Source: DASRHD01 sp035499715 (lineage in GTDB: Bacteria; Verrucomicrobiota; Verrucomicrobiia; Opitutales; Opitutaceae). From it: a stretch of 8,781 bases of DNA. A program made the position numbers and the translations under genes. The stretch lies in the NCBI GenBank assembly GCA_035499715.1, contig DATJYF010000005.1, forward strand, positions 1 to 8,781. Direction: 5' to 3'. Positions within the stretch are counted from its first letter, which is position 1, and every line of letters begins with the position of its first letter. This document shows, one piece after another, positions 1 to 6,922 of this stretch. A model generated the notes under the pieces. The model did not search any database and was not told the DNA's origin. It saw only the letters and a program-made list of their open reading frames with translations.

Positions 1-992
1 AGCTTGGTCTCACGCTCCTGCACATTTTCCGGCAAGGGGGCGTAATGAAGATTCGGCGTGAGTTTCTGGCCGTCGGTCACCGCCCATTTGAGGAAGGCGA
101 TGAGTTTCTTGCCCGTGTCGGCGTTGGCCTGCTTTTGATAAATCAGGATCCAGCTGGTGGTGGAAATCGGATAAGCATCGGCTCCCGGCGAATTGACCAT
201 GGAGAAGCGAAAGTCATCCGGAATGGTCGTGGTGGCCATGGCCTTCGAAACCCCATCGGCGGTCGGGGCGATGAAATTGCCCGCGGCGTTTTTCATATCA
301 GCCACCGGCAGGTGGTTTTCTTCCGCATAGGCCTGCTCGACATAGCCGATGGCGCCGGGCAGCTGCTTGATCTGGCCGGATACACCTTCGCTGCCCTTCC
401 CGCCCAAGCCGACCGGCCAATTGACTGCCGTGCCCTTGCCCACCTTCGACTGCCAAGCGGAGCTCACCGTCGAAAGATAATCAGTGAAACAAAAGCTGGT
501 GCCACTGGCGTCCGAACGATGCACCACGACGATGTCCTGATCGGGAAGCTTCACGTCGGGATTCAGCTTCGCGATGGCGTCATCATTCCACTTTGTGATC
601 TTGCCGAGGAAGATGCCGGCCAGGGTGTCGGCGTCGAGCTTGAGCGTGGGGTTGTCAGGCAAGTTATAGGTGATGGCGACCGCGCCGGCCACGACCGGAA
701 TGTGGAGAATCTTGCCCGGGGCCGAGGCCATTTTCTCATTGGTCATGGGCGCGTCGGAAGCGCCGAAGTCGACGGTCTGTTTGATCAGTTGTTGCTGACC
801 CGCGCCGGAGCCTTGGGATTGATAATTGAACCGCACGGAAGGATCGACCTTCGCGTAAGCGTCGAACCACATCGTGAAGGCGGGATAGTCGAAGCTGGAG
901 CCCGCGCCATTGATGAGCTGCTGGGCCGCGGCCGGTTTGCTGCAAACCGTGGCAATGAAGCCGGTCAAAGCAAGTGCAAGGAGTTTTTTCAT
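1..992 (-). CDS. pstS: Phosphate ABC transporter substrate-binding protein PstS (3' end cut by window edge)
   Basis: This gene encodes the periplasmic phosphate-binding protein that delivers inorganic phosphate to the PstCAB inner-membrane importer. Reading the minus strand from the ATG at 992 gives 330 codons open to the window edge; by comparison with E. coli PstS only a short C-terminal piece is missing. Residues 1-23 form a Sec signal peptide (two lysines, a hydrophobic core, then an AAA cleavage site before QQ). The phosphate-binding signatures are in family order: GAGSSF (29-34), SQGSGAG (59-65), DFGASDAP (75-82) and HRSDASGTSF (158-167). Further family blocks are FLGKITKWND (128-137), NWPVGLGGKG (191-200), PGAIGYVEQAYA (212-223) and HYAPLP (316-321). 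It lies downstream of the porin on the same strand, and pstC/pstA/pstB would be expected to the left. No Shine-Dalgarno motif precedes the ATG. Cys17 is not in a proper lipobox, so a soluble periplasmic protein is favoured over a lipoprotein. Confidence 0.96.
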   Translation of the reverse strand, partial: MKKLLALALTGFIATVCSKPAAAQQLINGAGSSFDYPAFTMWFDAYAKVDPSVRFNYQSQGSGAGQQQLIKQTVDFGASDAPMTNEKMASAPGKILHIPVVAGAVAITYNLPDNPTLKLDADTLAGIFLGKITKWNDDAIAKLNPDVKLPDQDIVVVHRSDASGTSFCFTDYLSTVSSAWQSKVGKGTAVNWPVGLGGKGSEGVSGQIKQLPGAIGYVEQAYAEENHLPVADMKNAAGNFIAPTADGVSKAMATTTIPDDFRFSMVNSPGADAYPISTTSWILIYQKQANADTGKKLIAFLKWAVTDGQKLTPNLHYAPLPENVQERETK

Positions 993-1031
993 GAGGTGTA
1001 TTTAGGTTGTGAGGTTGAGGTGGAAGGGAAT

Positions 1032-1060
1032 CGCCGCCGGCGCGACGAACGCCGGCGGCG
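1032..1060 (-). other. Perfect stem-loop between porin and pstS
   Basis: Positions 1032-1041 (CGCCGCCGGC) and 1051-1060 (GCCGGCGGCG) are exact inverted complements. They form a 10-bp, all-G/C stem around a 9-nt loop. It lies about 50 nt beyond the porin stop and 40 nt before the pstS start. In the minus-strand transcript the stem is followed by a pyrimidine-mixed stretch beginning ATTCCCTTCC, not a run of U, so it is not a standard intrinsic terminator. Likely roles are partial termination, or protection of the upstream porin mRNA 3' end so that porin and PstS are made in different amounts. The fold is certain from the sequence; the role is inference. Confidence 0.6.
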
Positions 1061-1107
1061 GTGCAGGTTGAATCTTTTGTCAACAAAGCGGCGGGAACAT
1101 CCGGCGC

Positions 1108-2271
1108 TCAGAAGACGACCTGTGAGAAGATGCCGATTTCGTCATATTTTGTGACCGTGCTCGCGGCCGGCGGATTCTCGATATGGTCGTGCTTGTAAAC
1201 CAGGGCGAGGTTCACGCCCTTGATCGCGGTGTACTCGAGCCCGATGTTGCCATACCATTCCTTTTCGTTCGGATGCAGGGTCTTGCTTGGCTTGTCGTTG
1301 TCGTAGCGGACAAAGGCCGTGACCGGATCGGCCAGCTTGATCGAGCCCCAGACGGAATATCCGTCGCCTTTGTCGCTCTTGGCCGTGCTGAGGGTGTTGC
1401 CCCAATTGTCCTCGCTATAATATTCCGCGCCGACGCGAAACTGCGAGTTGACGTAGGAAACCAGCCCGTCGTAGCGGGCGGCCGTGCGCGAGGTCGTCGG
1501 CAGGGCATAGGTGTCTTTGCCGAGTTTGCCGTTGTAGCCGCCAACCGCGAAAACCAGGCCCTTCATCGGCTCGGCTGAAACGCGGCCCTCCAGGTCCACG
1601 GTCTTGCTGCGCGTCGGATTTTTGTAACCGCCGCCGTTCACCGCCGCGACATTGTAGCTGATCAGGTCGTTGCTCCCGAGCAGGTGCACGCCCCAGTCGG
1701 CCGAGTTGCCGACATGCAGGCGATCGGTGAGCGTGTTCTCGACATAGCGGAAGCCATAGAGGTCCTCGACGAACGGAATCCACGGCTGATTGGCGGAACC
1801 GAGCTGCACGATGGCCTCGGGCGCAAACTTGGCCTGCACGTAGGCGGTCTTGATAAAGGTGCTGACCGTGCCGGTGGCGCTGGAAAAAGCCGAGTCGGTG
1901 TTGATGTTGGCCAGCCACATGTCGTCAAATTGATGCGTCACGCCGAAGTAAAAGCGCTTCACATCGATGCCGGTGCCGGTGGGATCAACCTTGGTCCCGT
2001 TGGAGGTCTCGGCGGTGATGTTGCTCACATCGAGATACATTTTGCCGCTCACCGTGGTTTTGACCGAACTGGCCTTGGTCTGGCTCTGCGCGACCTCGGT
2101 CTGGATTTGTTGGGCCTCATCGCTGGTCAAGATGCCTTTTTTCACCAGGACATCGAGCAGCGCCTTGTTGTCATCCGCCAGCGCTGTGCCGGCGATCAAG
2201 GCGGCGCCACTGAGGAGCGCCAGCCATTTTAGTTTCTTACATTGAGTAAACATGAATGCTTGGGATTTCAT
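1108..2271 (-). CDS. Outer-membrane beta-barrel porin, probably phosphate/anion related
   Basis: This 387-residue protein has the features of an outer-membrane porin of the loosely defined OprO/OprP-like type. A signal peptide (hydrophobic core WLALLSGAALIAGTALA) is cleaved after ALA at residue 32. Next comes a short helical segment (about 34-65, with LLDVLVKKGILTSDEAQQIQ), a pattern I associate with porins of this bacterial group. The rest alternates polar and aromatic residues in barrel strands and ends in QVVF; a terminal Phe is the classic outer-membrane assembly signal. Its placement directly upstream of pstS suggests that it admits phosphate or similar anions, but specificity is inferred from context only. 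Two starts are possible: the ATG at 2271, or an internal ATG at 2253 giving a 26-residue signal peptide beginning MFTQCKK. Neither has a visible Shine-Dalgarno motif. The barrel assignment is firm; phosphate selectivity is not. Confidence 0.87.
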   Translation of the reverse strand: MKSQAFMFTQCKKLKWLALLSGAALIAGTALADDNKALLDVLVKKGILTSDEAQQIQTEVAQSQTKASSVKTTVSGKMYLDVSNITAETSNGTKVDPTGTGIDVKRFYFGVTHQFDDMWLANINTDSAFSSATGTVSTFIKTAYVQAKFAPEAIVQLGSANQPWIPFVEDLYGFRYVENTLTDRLHVGNSADWGVHLLGSNDLISYNVAAVNGGGYKNPTRSKTVDLEGRVSAEPMKGLVFAVGGYNGKLGKDTYALPTTSRTAARYDGLVSYVNSQFRVGAEYYSEDNWGNTLSTAKSDKGDGYSVWGSIKLADPVTAFVRYDNDKPSKTLHPNEKEWYGNIGLEYTAIKGVNLALVYKHDHIENPPAASTVTKYDEIGIFSQVVF

Positions 2272-2277
2272 GGTTTA

Positions 2278-2305
2278 TTTATATGTGGTTCCGGCGAAGC
2301 GTCAG
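2278..2305 (-). promoter_or_regulatory. Candidate sigma70-type promoter for the porin
   Basis: On the minus strand, CTGACG (2305-2300, four of six matches to TTGACA) is followed after 16 nt by TATAAA (2283-2278, five of six matches to TATAAT). A transcription start about 7 nt beyond the -10 would fall at or next to the ATG at 2271. The transcript would then be leaderless for that start, or would carry an 18-nt leader for the ATG at 2253. The match is read directly from the sequence, but its use is inferred. Confidence 0.4.
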
Positions 2306-2326
2306 AGAATGGCCGCCCCGCCGCGC

Positions 2327-2374
2327 CTATTAGTCCCGGAGAATTGTTACGAAAAGATGGCGTTTATGTTACAG
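2327..2374 (-). promoter_or_regulatory. Possible PHO-box-like direct repeats and -10 upstream of the porin
   Basis: On the minus strand, CTGTAACA (2374-2367) and CGTAACA (2351-2345) share GTAACA and are exactly 22 bp apart, two turns of the helix. An intermediate ACGCCAT lies 11 bp after the first and matches the PHO repeat consensus CTGTCAT at four of seven positions. A -10-like TAATAG (2332-2327) follows about 12 bp after the last repeat, a spacing like that of PhoB-activated promoters. The match to the enterobacterial PHO box is degenerate, so the call leans on spacing and on the phosphate-uptake genes downstream. Confidence 0.28.
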
Positions 2375-2437
2375 TCCGGGAAACAAACCGGCTTATGCGG
2401 CTGCCTTGCAGCAAATTCCCCCTGTCCCGCCGCCGCG

Positions 2438-2450
2438 GGCCGCGCCGGCC
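2438..2450 (-). other. Short GC stem-loop just after the helicase stop
   Basis: GGCCG (2438-2442) and CGGCC (2446-2450) form a perfect 5-bp stem with a 3-nt loop, 12-24 nt beyond the helicase stop codon. A second 5-bp hairpin, GCTGC/GCAGC, lies at 2400-2412. Neither is followed by a T-tract on the minus strand. They may contribute to 3'-end formation, but such small GC stems also arise by chance in DNA of this composition. Confidence 0.2.
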
Positions 2451-2461
2451 TCCCCTCGCGC

Positions 2462-4993
2462 TCAGGCTTCCGGCTCCACCTGGGTCGTCAGCTGGATCAG
2501 GCTCTGCAGCGAGCTGAAATGCTGGCTCAAATCGAAGTCGCCGCCCAGCCCGCCCACCAGCTTGTCGAACAAATCCTTCTTCGCCGCCTTCAGCGCCTGG
2601 ATCCGCTCTTCGATCGTGCCGGCCGTGACCATCCGGTAGACAAACACGGTATTGGTCTGTCCGATACGATGGACGCGGTCGACCGCCTGGGCCTCGACCG
2701 CCGGATTCCACCAGGGATCGAGCAGAAAAACATAGTCCGCCGCGTGCAGGGTGATGCCGGTGCCGGCGGCCTTGAGCGACACCAGCATGGCCGCCGCGCC
2801 GGACGCGCCCTGGAACGCCTGCACCGGTTTCTGCCGGTCGAGGGTCATGCCGGTCAGCTCGAACCGCGGCAGGTCGGGGAATTGCGTCATCAGCGCGGCG
2901 CGGACACGGTCGAGCAGCATGACAAACTGCGAAAAAATGACGACCTTGTGGCCGCTGCTCACAACCTCGGCGAGTTTTTCCACCAGCAGGTTGAGCTTGC
3001 CGCTCTCGTTGAGCGGCGCCTTCAGCCACGGCAGCAAATCCGGATCGCAGCAGACCTGGCGCAGGCGGGTGAGCAGGGCGAGGAAACCGAAGCTTTTTTC
3101 GCGCATGGCCGCGCCGACGTCGTCGCCCAGCCGCTGCAGGCCCTCGGTGCAGATGCGGGCGTATTCCGCGCGCTGCATATCGGTCAGCGGGCAGAGCAGG
3201 TCCATCTCCACCTTGGGCGGCAGCTCCTGCGCCACCTCCGTCTTGGTGCGGCGAAGGATGAAGGGCGCGAGCTGGGCGCGCAGCCGCTCCAGCGTGGCGA
3301 TGCGGTCCGAGTTCAGCGCCGCCTCGAAACCGAGGCGCGAGCCGAGCAGTCCCGGCAGGAGGTAGCGGAAGATCGACCAGAGGTCGAGCTGGCGGTTTTC
3401 CAGCGGCGTGCCGGTGAGCACGATCCGGTGCCGCGCCCGGATGGCGAAGCACGCCTGCGTGACCTTCGCGTCGGGATTTTTGATGAACTGCCCCTCGTCC
3501 AGCACGGCGTAGCTGAACTCGTGCGCGTCGAGCAGGTGCTTGTGCTTGCGCAACTGCGTGTAGCTGGCAAGCCATACCACCGAATCCTGGCGCGAGGTGA
3601 AATCGTGGCCGGTCTTGAGCACGTCGATCGCGGTCTGGGGGAAGAACCGCGCGAATTCCTCGCGCCACACCGGCACGACGCTCGCCGGGCAGACGATCAG
3701 GCCGGGCTTGCCCGCCATCGGCCGCACGGTCAGCAGCGAGGCCACCTGCAGGGTCTTGCCCAGGCCCATTTCGTCCGCGAGCAGGCCGTGGCAGCCGACT
3801 TCGCAAAGATGGTGCAGCCACTCCACGCCGCGCCGCTGGTAGGGCCGCAGCACCTCGGGCAGCGCCGGCGGCGCGACCGACGGCGCGAGCACGCTTTGCC
3901 GCCACACCTCCATTTCCGGCGTGAGCGTGAGCTTCAGCCGCGCATCGTTGAACAGCGAAAAAATCAGGTAGGCGGAAAGCTCGCCGTCGGCGTGCGTTTC
4001 CTCGACGTTGCGCTGCCAGGCGTTGAGCGAGTCCCATTTGTCGGCGGCCAGTGCGACGATGCCGAGACTGGGCAGGATGACCGGCGCGCCGTTGCGTCCG
4101 GTCAGCGCCGCGACCTCGTCGTCGGTCAGCATGCGCTCGCCGGCACGGAAGATCCACCGCAGGTTCAGTTTCGCGCCGCCGTTGGGTCCCGCCTTGCGCT
4201 CGGCCACGGCCTCGATCTCGACCATGCGCGTGCCTTTCAGCAGATTGGCCGCGTGCTCGTCGAGCTCGACGCCGAAGGCCTTCTGCCAGACGGGAAGAAT
4301 GGTGCGCAAAAAATTTGGAATTTCGGCGAGCGATTCGAGCCGGTAGGTGTGCGCGATCTGGTGATAATGGAAATGCGCCTTGCGGGCGTAGGCGGCGAGG
4401 CCGATGAGTTTGGTACGCTCACCGGTGCTGACATGGCCGTTGCCGGCGGGCGCGGCGCCGAGCGCGGGCATGCGGACATTCCCGGCGTCGAGCCAGAAAG
4501 CCTGGAATTCGAGGCCCTCGGTTGTGGTTTTGAAGGTGAGCAGCAACGGCCGGGCCGCGCCGGCGGCGGCGCCGTTTTTGGGGCCGGGCACGCCGTTGCC
4601 ATTTTTGCCAGCGCCGTTTTCCTTCTCGCCCGCCGGAGCGAGCAGCACGGCCGGAATCGGCGAAATTTCATCGGCCACCAGCTCCTCGATTTCGTGCAAG
4701 CCGGCCACGGCCAGGGCGTGGGCCAGGTCGCGGTCGTTGAGGGAGGAGCGCACCGCCATGCCGTCGGCGTTCCATTCGATCACGGCGTACTGGTCGTGCT
4801 TGTCCACCCGCCGGTGCACGATCGCATCCCGGATCGTGAGCTCCAGTTCGCGCACCTCGCCTTCGCGATAGAGCCGGTGGCCTTCCTCCAATTGGGTGGC
4901 ACTGAAAAAACCCTCCCAGTCCTCGCCGAGCTTCTCGAACCAAAACTCAAGCGACTGTGGGGTATAGACGCGCTTCGGCCCGTGCGTTTGCAT
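2462..4993 (-). CDS. SNF2/HepA-family DEAD/H-box helicase (ATP-dependent DNA translocase)
   Basis: This 843-residue protein (from the ATG at 4993) is a bacterial Swi2/Snf2 ATPase that would move along double-stranded DNA and displace proteins or remodel nucleoprotein. Two RecA-like lobes occupy about residues 380-835. The motifs are LRPYQRRGVEWL (382-393), Walker A in DEMGLGKT (407-414), motif II DEGQ (499-502), motif III LTGTPLEN (526-533), KVVIFSQF (683-690), motif V around AAGTGITLHAADYV (742-755) and motif VI QAVDRVHRIGQ (769-779). All are intact, so the enzyme should be active. Residues 20-110 resemble the N-terminal part of SNF2 proteins that carry a SWIM zinc finger, but the cysteines are absent. 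A Gly/Asn/Ala-rich linker spans about 119-149. An upstream in-frame ATG at 5128 would add 45 residues, but it overlaps the divergent permease start and the added sequence looks non-coding. The physiological role is unknown. Confidence 0.93.
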   Translation of the reverse strand: MQTHGPKRVYTPQSLEFWFEKLGEDWEGFFSATQLEEGHRLYREGEVRELELTIRDAIVHRRVDKHDQYAVIEWNADGMAVRSSLNDRDLAHALAVAGLHEIEELVADEISPIPAVLLAPAGEKENGAGKNGNGVPGPKNGAAAGAARPLLLTFKTTTEGLEFQAFWLDAGNVRMPALGAAPAGNGHVSTGERTKLIGLAAYARKAHFHYHQIAHTYRLESLAEIPNFLRTILPVWQKAFGVELDEHAANLLKGTRMVEIEAVAERKAGPNGGAKLNLRWIFRAGERMLTDDEVAALTGRNGAPVILPSLGIVALAADKWDSLNAWQRNVEETHADGELSAYLIFSLFNDARLKLTLTPEMEVWRQSVLAPSVAPPALPEVLRPYQRRGVEWLHHLCEVGCHGLLADEMGLGKTLQVASLLTVRPMAGKPGLIVCPASVVPVWREEFARFFPQTAIDVLKTGHDFTSRQDSVVWLASYTQLRKHKHLLDAHEFSYAVLDEGQFIKNPDAKVTQACFAIRARHRIVLTGTPLENRQLDLWSIFRYLLPGLLGSRLGFEAALNSDRIATLERLRAQLAPFILRRTKTEVAQELPPKVEMDLLCPLTDMQRAEYARICTEGLQRLGDDVGAAMREKSFGFLALLTRLRQVCCDPDLLPWLKAPLNESGKLNLLVEKLAEVVSSGHKVVIFSQFVMLLDRVRAALMTQFPDLPRFELTGMTLDRQKPVQAFQGASGAAAMLVSLKAAGTGITLHAADYVFLLDPWWNPAVEAQAVDRVHRIGQTNTVFVYRMVTAGTIEERIQALKAAKKDLFDKLVGGLGGDFDLSQHFSSLQSLIQLTTQVEPEA

Positions 4994-5126
4994 GCAACGT
5001 AAAGCGCGAACGTAGATTTCGCCCCCGCAAGAGCAATCACTTTTTCCAGACCGCTTCTTAATTTTTTCTGAGGAAAGGCGCTTTCGGCTTGTCCCCCGCT
5101 GCTGGGCAAGCTGCATCATCGGAAGC
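4994..5126. promoter_or_regulatory. Divergent intergenic region between helicase and ABC permease
   Basis: This 133-bp stretch must hold the promoters for the minus-strand helicase and the plus-strand transporter. It has an AT-rich core around 5039-5069 within otherwise GC-rich DNA. A weak minus-strand pair, TTGCTC with a 16-nt spacer to TACGTT, could serve the helicase. I find no convincing -35/-10 pair for the permease. A small inverted repeat, GAAAG/CTTTC around GCG, lies at 5073-5085, and a perfect palindrome TTGCATGCAA (4988-4997) covers the helicase start codon. GGAAG lies only one base before the permease ATG, too close to act as a normal Shine-Dalgarno site. Confidence 0.45.
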
Positions 5127-6863
5127 ATGCTGCCCTCCGGCGAAAATCAGCCTCCGCGTAAATCCGCCCTCTGGATCGATGGGCTGGTCTTGCTCGGGGT
5201 CGGCGCCTTTGTCCTCAGCGCCGCGAAGGTGGCGGCGCAGTGGGAGCAGCCGCGCAACCTTGCGGTCGCGATCGATCTTTCGCCCTGGGCCCTCCCCAAA
5301 TATGCGCTCTATTCGTTTGCCCGCGGCTGGATCGCCTATTTTTTCTCGCTCGTCTTCACCCTGCTGATCGCCTCCTGGGCCTATTACGACCAGCGGGCGC
5401 GCCGGTTCATCCTCGTCGCGCTGGACATCCTGCAGAGCCTGCCCGTGCTTGCCTTCCTGCCGGTGTTCCTGCTGGCGCTGGTCAGCCTCTTCCCCCGCAG
5501 CAACACCGGCCTCGAGCTTGCCTGCGTGATCATGATCTTCACCGGCCAGGTCTGGAACATGACCTTCAGTTATTACGATTCCCTGTGCGGAACGCCGGCC
5601 GACTTCCGCATGCTGGGCCGGCTCTACAACTACACCTGGTGGCAGCGTTTTTGGCGGATCGAGCTGCCCTCCGGCGCGCAGGGTTTGCTTTACAACAGCA
5701 TGGTGTCGATGGCCGGCGGCTGGTTTTTCCTCGCCGTCACCGAGGCCTCCAACATCGGCAACCAGAACTTCCGCGTCCCCGGCATCGGCTCCTACATGAG
5801 CGTGGCCATCGAGCAGGGCAACATTCCGGCCCAGATCTACGCCGTGATCGCCATGAGCGCCATCATCATCGTCGTCGACCGCCTGATCTGGTGGCCGCTC
5901 GTCGTCTGGTCGCGCAAGTTCAAGCTCGATGACTTCGGCACCGGCACGGTGCAAAAATCCGGCCTGCAGCTGTGGCTCGCCCGTTCCATCGCCGCGCAGA
6001 AAATCGGAACGGCCCTTCAATCTTTCCGCAATTGGATGATTCCGCCGCCGACCCCGCCCTCGGCGGAAACCTCCCTCGTGCCGCCCGGCACCCCGCCGCC
6101 CCAGCCGAGGAGGATGAACCGCCTCGTTTACTTTGTCCTCATGACGGCGGTGGTGGCGTTTCTGGCCTGGGGCGCGCACCGGATGATCCTGCTCCTCCTG
6201 CAGGTCAAGCCGGCCGACTGGCTGGAGATCCTGCACGACGGAGCCTTCAGTTTTCTCCGCGTTCTGGCCGCGATGTTGATCGGGACCCTCTGGACCGTGC
6301 CGTTCGGTGTCTGGATCGGGCTCAACCCAAAGCTGTCGGGCAAGCTCCAGCCTTTCATCCAGTTTGCGGCGAATTATCCCGCGCCGATGATTTATACCTG
6401 GATCTTTGCCGGCGTCCTCGCCGTCGGCGGCAATCTGCAATGGGGCGCCGTGCTGCTCATGCTCTTCGGCACCCAGTGGTACATCCTTTTCAACGTGATG
6501 GGCGCGGCCGCGGCCATTCCCAACGACATCCTGTGCTGCGCCGAAATCCTGCAGCTCGATGGCTGGCGCCGCTGGAAAAAATTCCTCATTCCGGCGGTGC
6601 TGCCCGGACTCGTCACCGGCTGGATCACCGCCGCCGGCGGCGCCTGGAACGCCACGATCGTTTCCGAGATCCTCCAATCCGGCAAAAAGACCTATGCCGC
6701 CACCGGGCTGGGCGCCTACATCAGCCATGCCACCGACGCCGGCGATTTTTCCCGCCTCACCGCCGCCTCGCTTGTCATGGCCGTGACCGTCGTGATCGTC
6801 AACCGCACGGTATGGAAACGCCTCCAGGCCGTGGCCAACGAACGCTGCCGCTTCATCACCTAG
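5127..6863 (+). CDS. ABC transporter permease with two fused NitT/TauT-type domains
   Basis: This 578-residue inner-membrane protein appears to carry both transmembrane halves of an ABC importer in one chain. The first half has hydrophobic segments near 14-36, 67-87, 93-122, 128-150, 188-208 and 236-260. A proline-rich linker (about 304-328) follows, then a second half with segments near 331-358, 373-396, 416-434, 437-458, 488-508 and 544-560. Each half has an EAA-type cytoplasmic loop that docks the ATPase: about 155-190 (GRLYNYTWWQRFWRIELPSG) and about 464-498 (ILQLDGWRRWKKFLIPAVLP). This is the layout of the duplicated-permease group annotated as anion-type (NitT/TauT) transporters. The ATPase gene follows after 59 bp in the same direction, so the two are probably one operon. 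No binding protein adjoins them. The ATG at 5127 is the only ATG, GTG or TTG between the preceding in-frame stop (5013-5015) and the first membrane segment. The substrate cannot be told from the sequence. Confidence 0.9.
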   Translation: MLPSGENQPPRKSALWIDGLVLLGVGAFVLSAAKVAAQWEQPRNLAVAIDLSPWALPKYALYSFARGWIAYFFSLVFTLLIASWAYYDQRARRFILVALDILQSLPVLAFLPVFLLALVSLFPRSNTGLELACVIMIFTGQVWNMTFSYYDSLCGTPADFRMLGRLYNYTWWQRFWRIELPSGAQGLLYNSMVSMAGGWFFLAVTEASNIGNQNFRVPGIGSYMSVAIEQGNIPAQIYAVIAMSAIIIVVDRLIWWPLVVWSRKFKLDDFGTGTVQKSGLQLWLARSIAAQKIGTALQSFRNWMIPPPTPPSAETSLVPPGTPPPQPRRMNRLVYFVLMTAVVAFLAWGAHRMILLLLQVKPADWLEILHDGAFSFLRVLAAMLIGTLWTVPFGVWIGLNPKLSGKLQPFIQFAANYPAPMIYTWIFAGVLAVGGNLQWGAVLLMLFGTQWYILFNVMGAAAAIPNDILCCAEILQLDGWRRWKKFLIPAVLPGLVTGWITAAGGAWNATIVSEILQSGKKTYAATGLGAYISHATDAGDFSRLTAASLVMAVTVVIVNRTVWKRLQAVANERCRFIT

Positions 6864-6922
6864 AAAACCGGCCCTTCCGCGATCTCGCCTTTCCTTGTTT
6901 CACATCTTCAATCTCCGCCGCC

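Noticed and set aside
942..944. Lipoprotein reading of PstS through Cys17
   Set aside because: The residues before the Cys (ATV) do not fit a lipobox, which needs a small residue at -1, while an AAA signal-peptidase I site follows at 21-23.
45..1154. Plus-strand open frame opposite pstS
   Set aside because: The minus strand gives an unmistakable PstS with all phosphate-binding motifs, whereas the plus-strand product has no family resemblance.
2400..2450. Intrinsic terminator for the helicase
   Set aside because: Small GC stems are present but no T-tract follows them on the minus strand, so they are listed only as a low-confidence structure.
2252..5002. A long plus-strand open frame running opposite the whole helicase gene
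   Set aside because: Its translation is rich in Arg, Gly, His and Gln with no recognisable domain, and the opposite strand encodes an intact motif-complete helicase. Long antisense open frames are expected where codons end almost always in G or C.
4994..5128. Upstream extension of the helicase to the ATG at 5128
   Set aside because: It would add 45 residues that look like translated intergenic DNA and would overlap the divergent permease start at 5127. The ATG at 4993 begins the region that resembles other SNF2 N-termini.
5058..6728. Minus-strand open frame opposite the permease
   Set aside because: The product is a hydrophilic Asp/Gly/Arg/His-rich sequence without domains; the plus strand encodes a membrane protein with duplicated ABC permease features.
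5972..6922. N-terminal extension of the ABC ATPase into the permease gene
   Set aside because: The frame happens to stay open, but the sequence is the permease gene read out of frame. The ABC fold starts right after the ATG at 6923.
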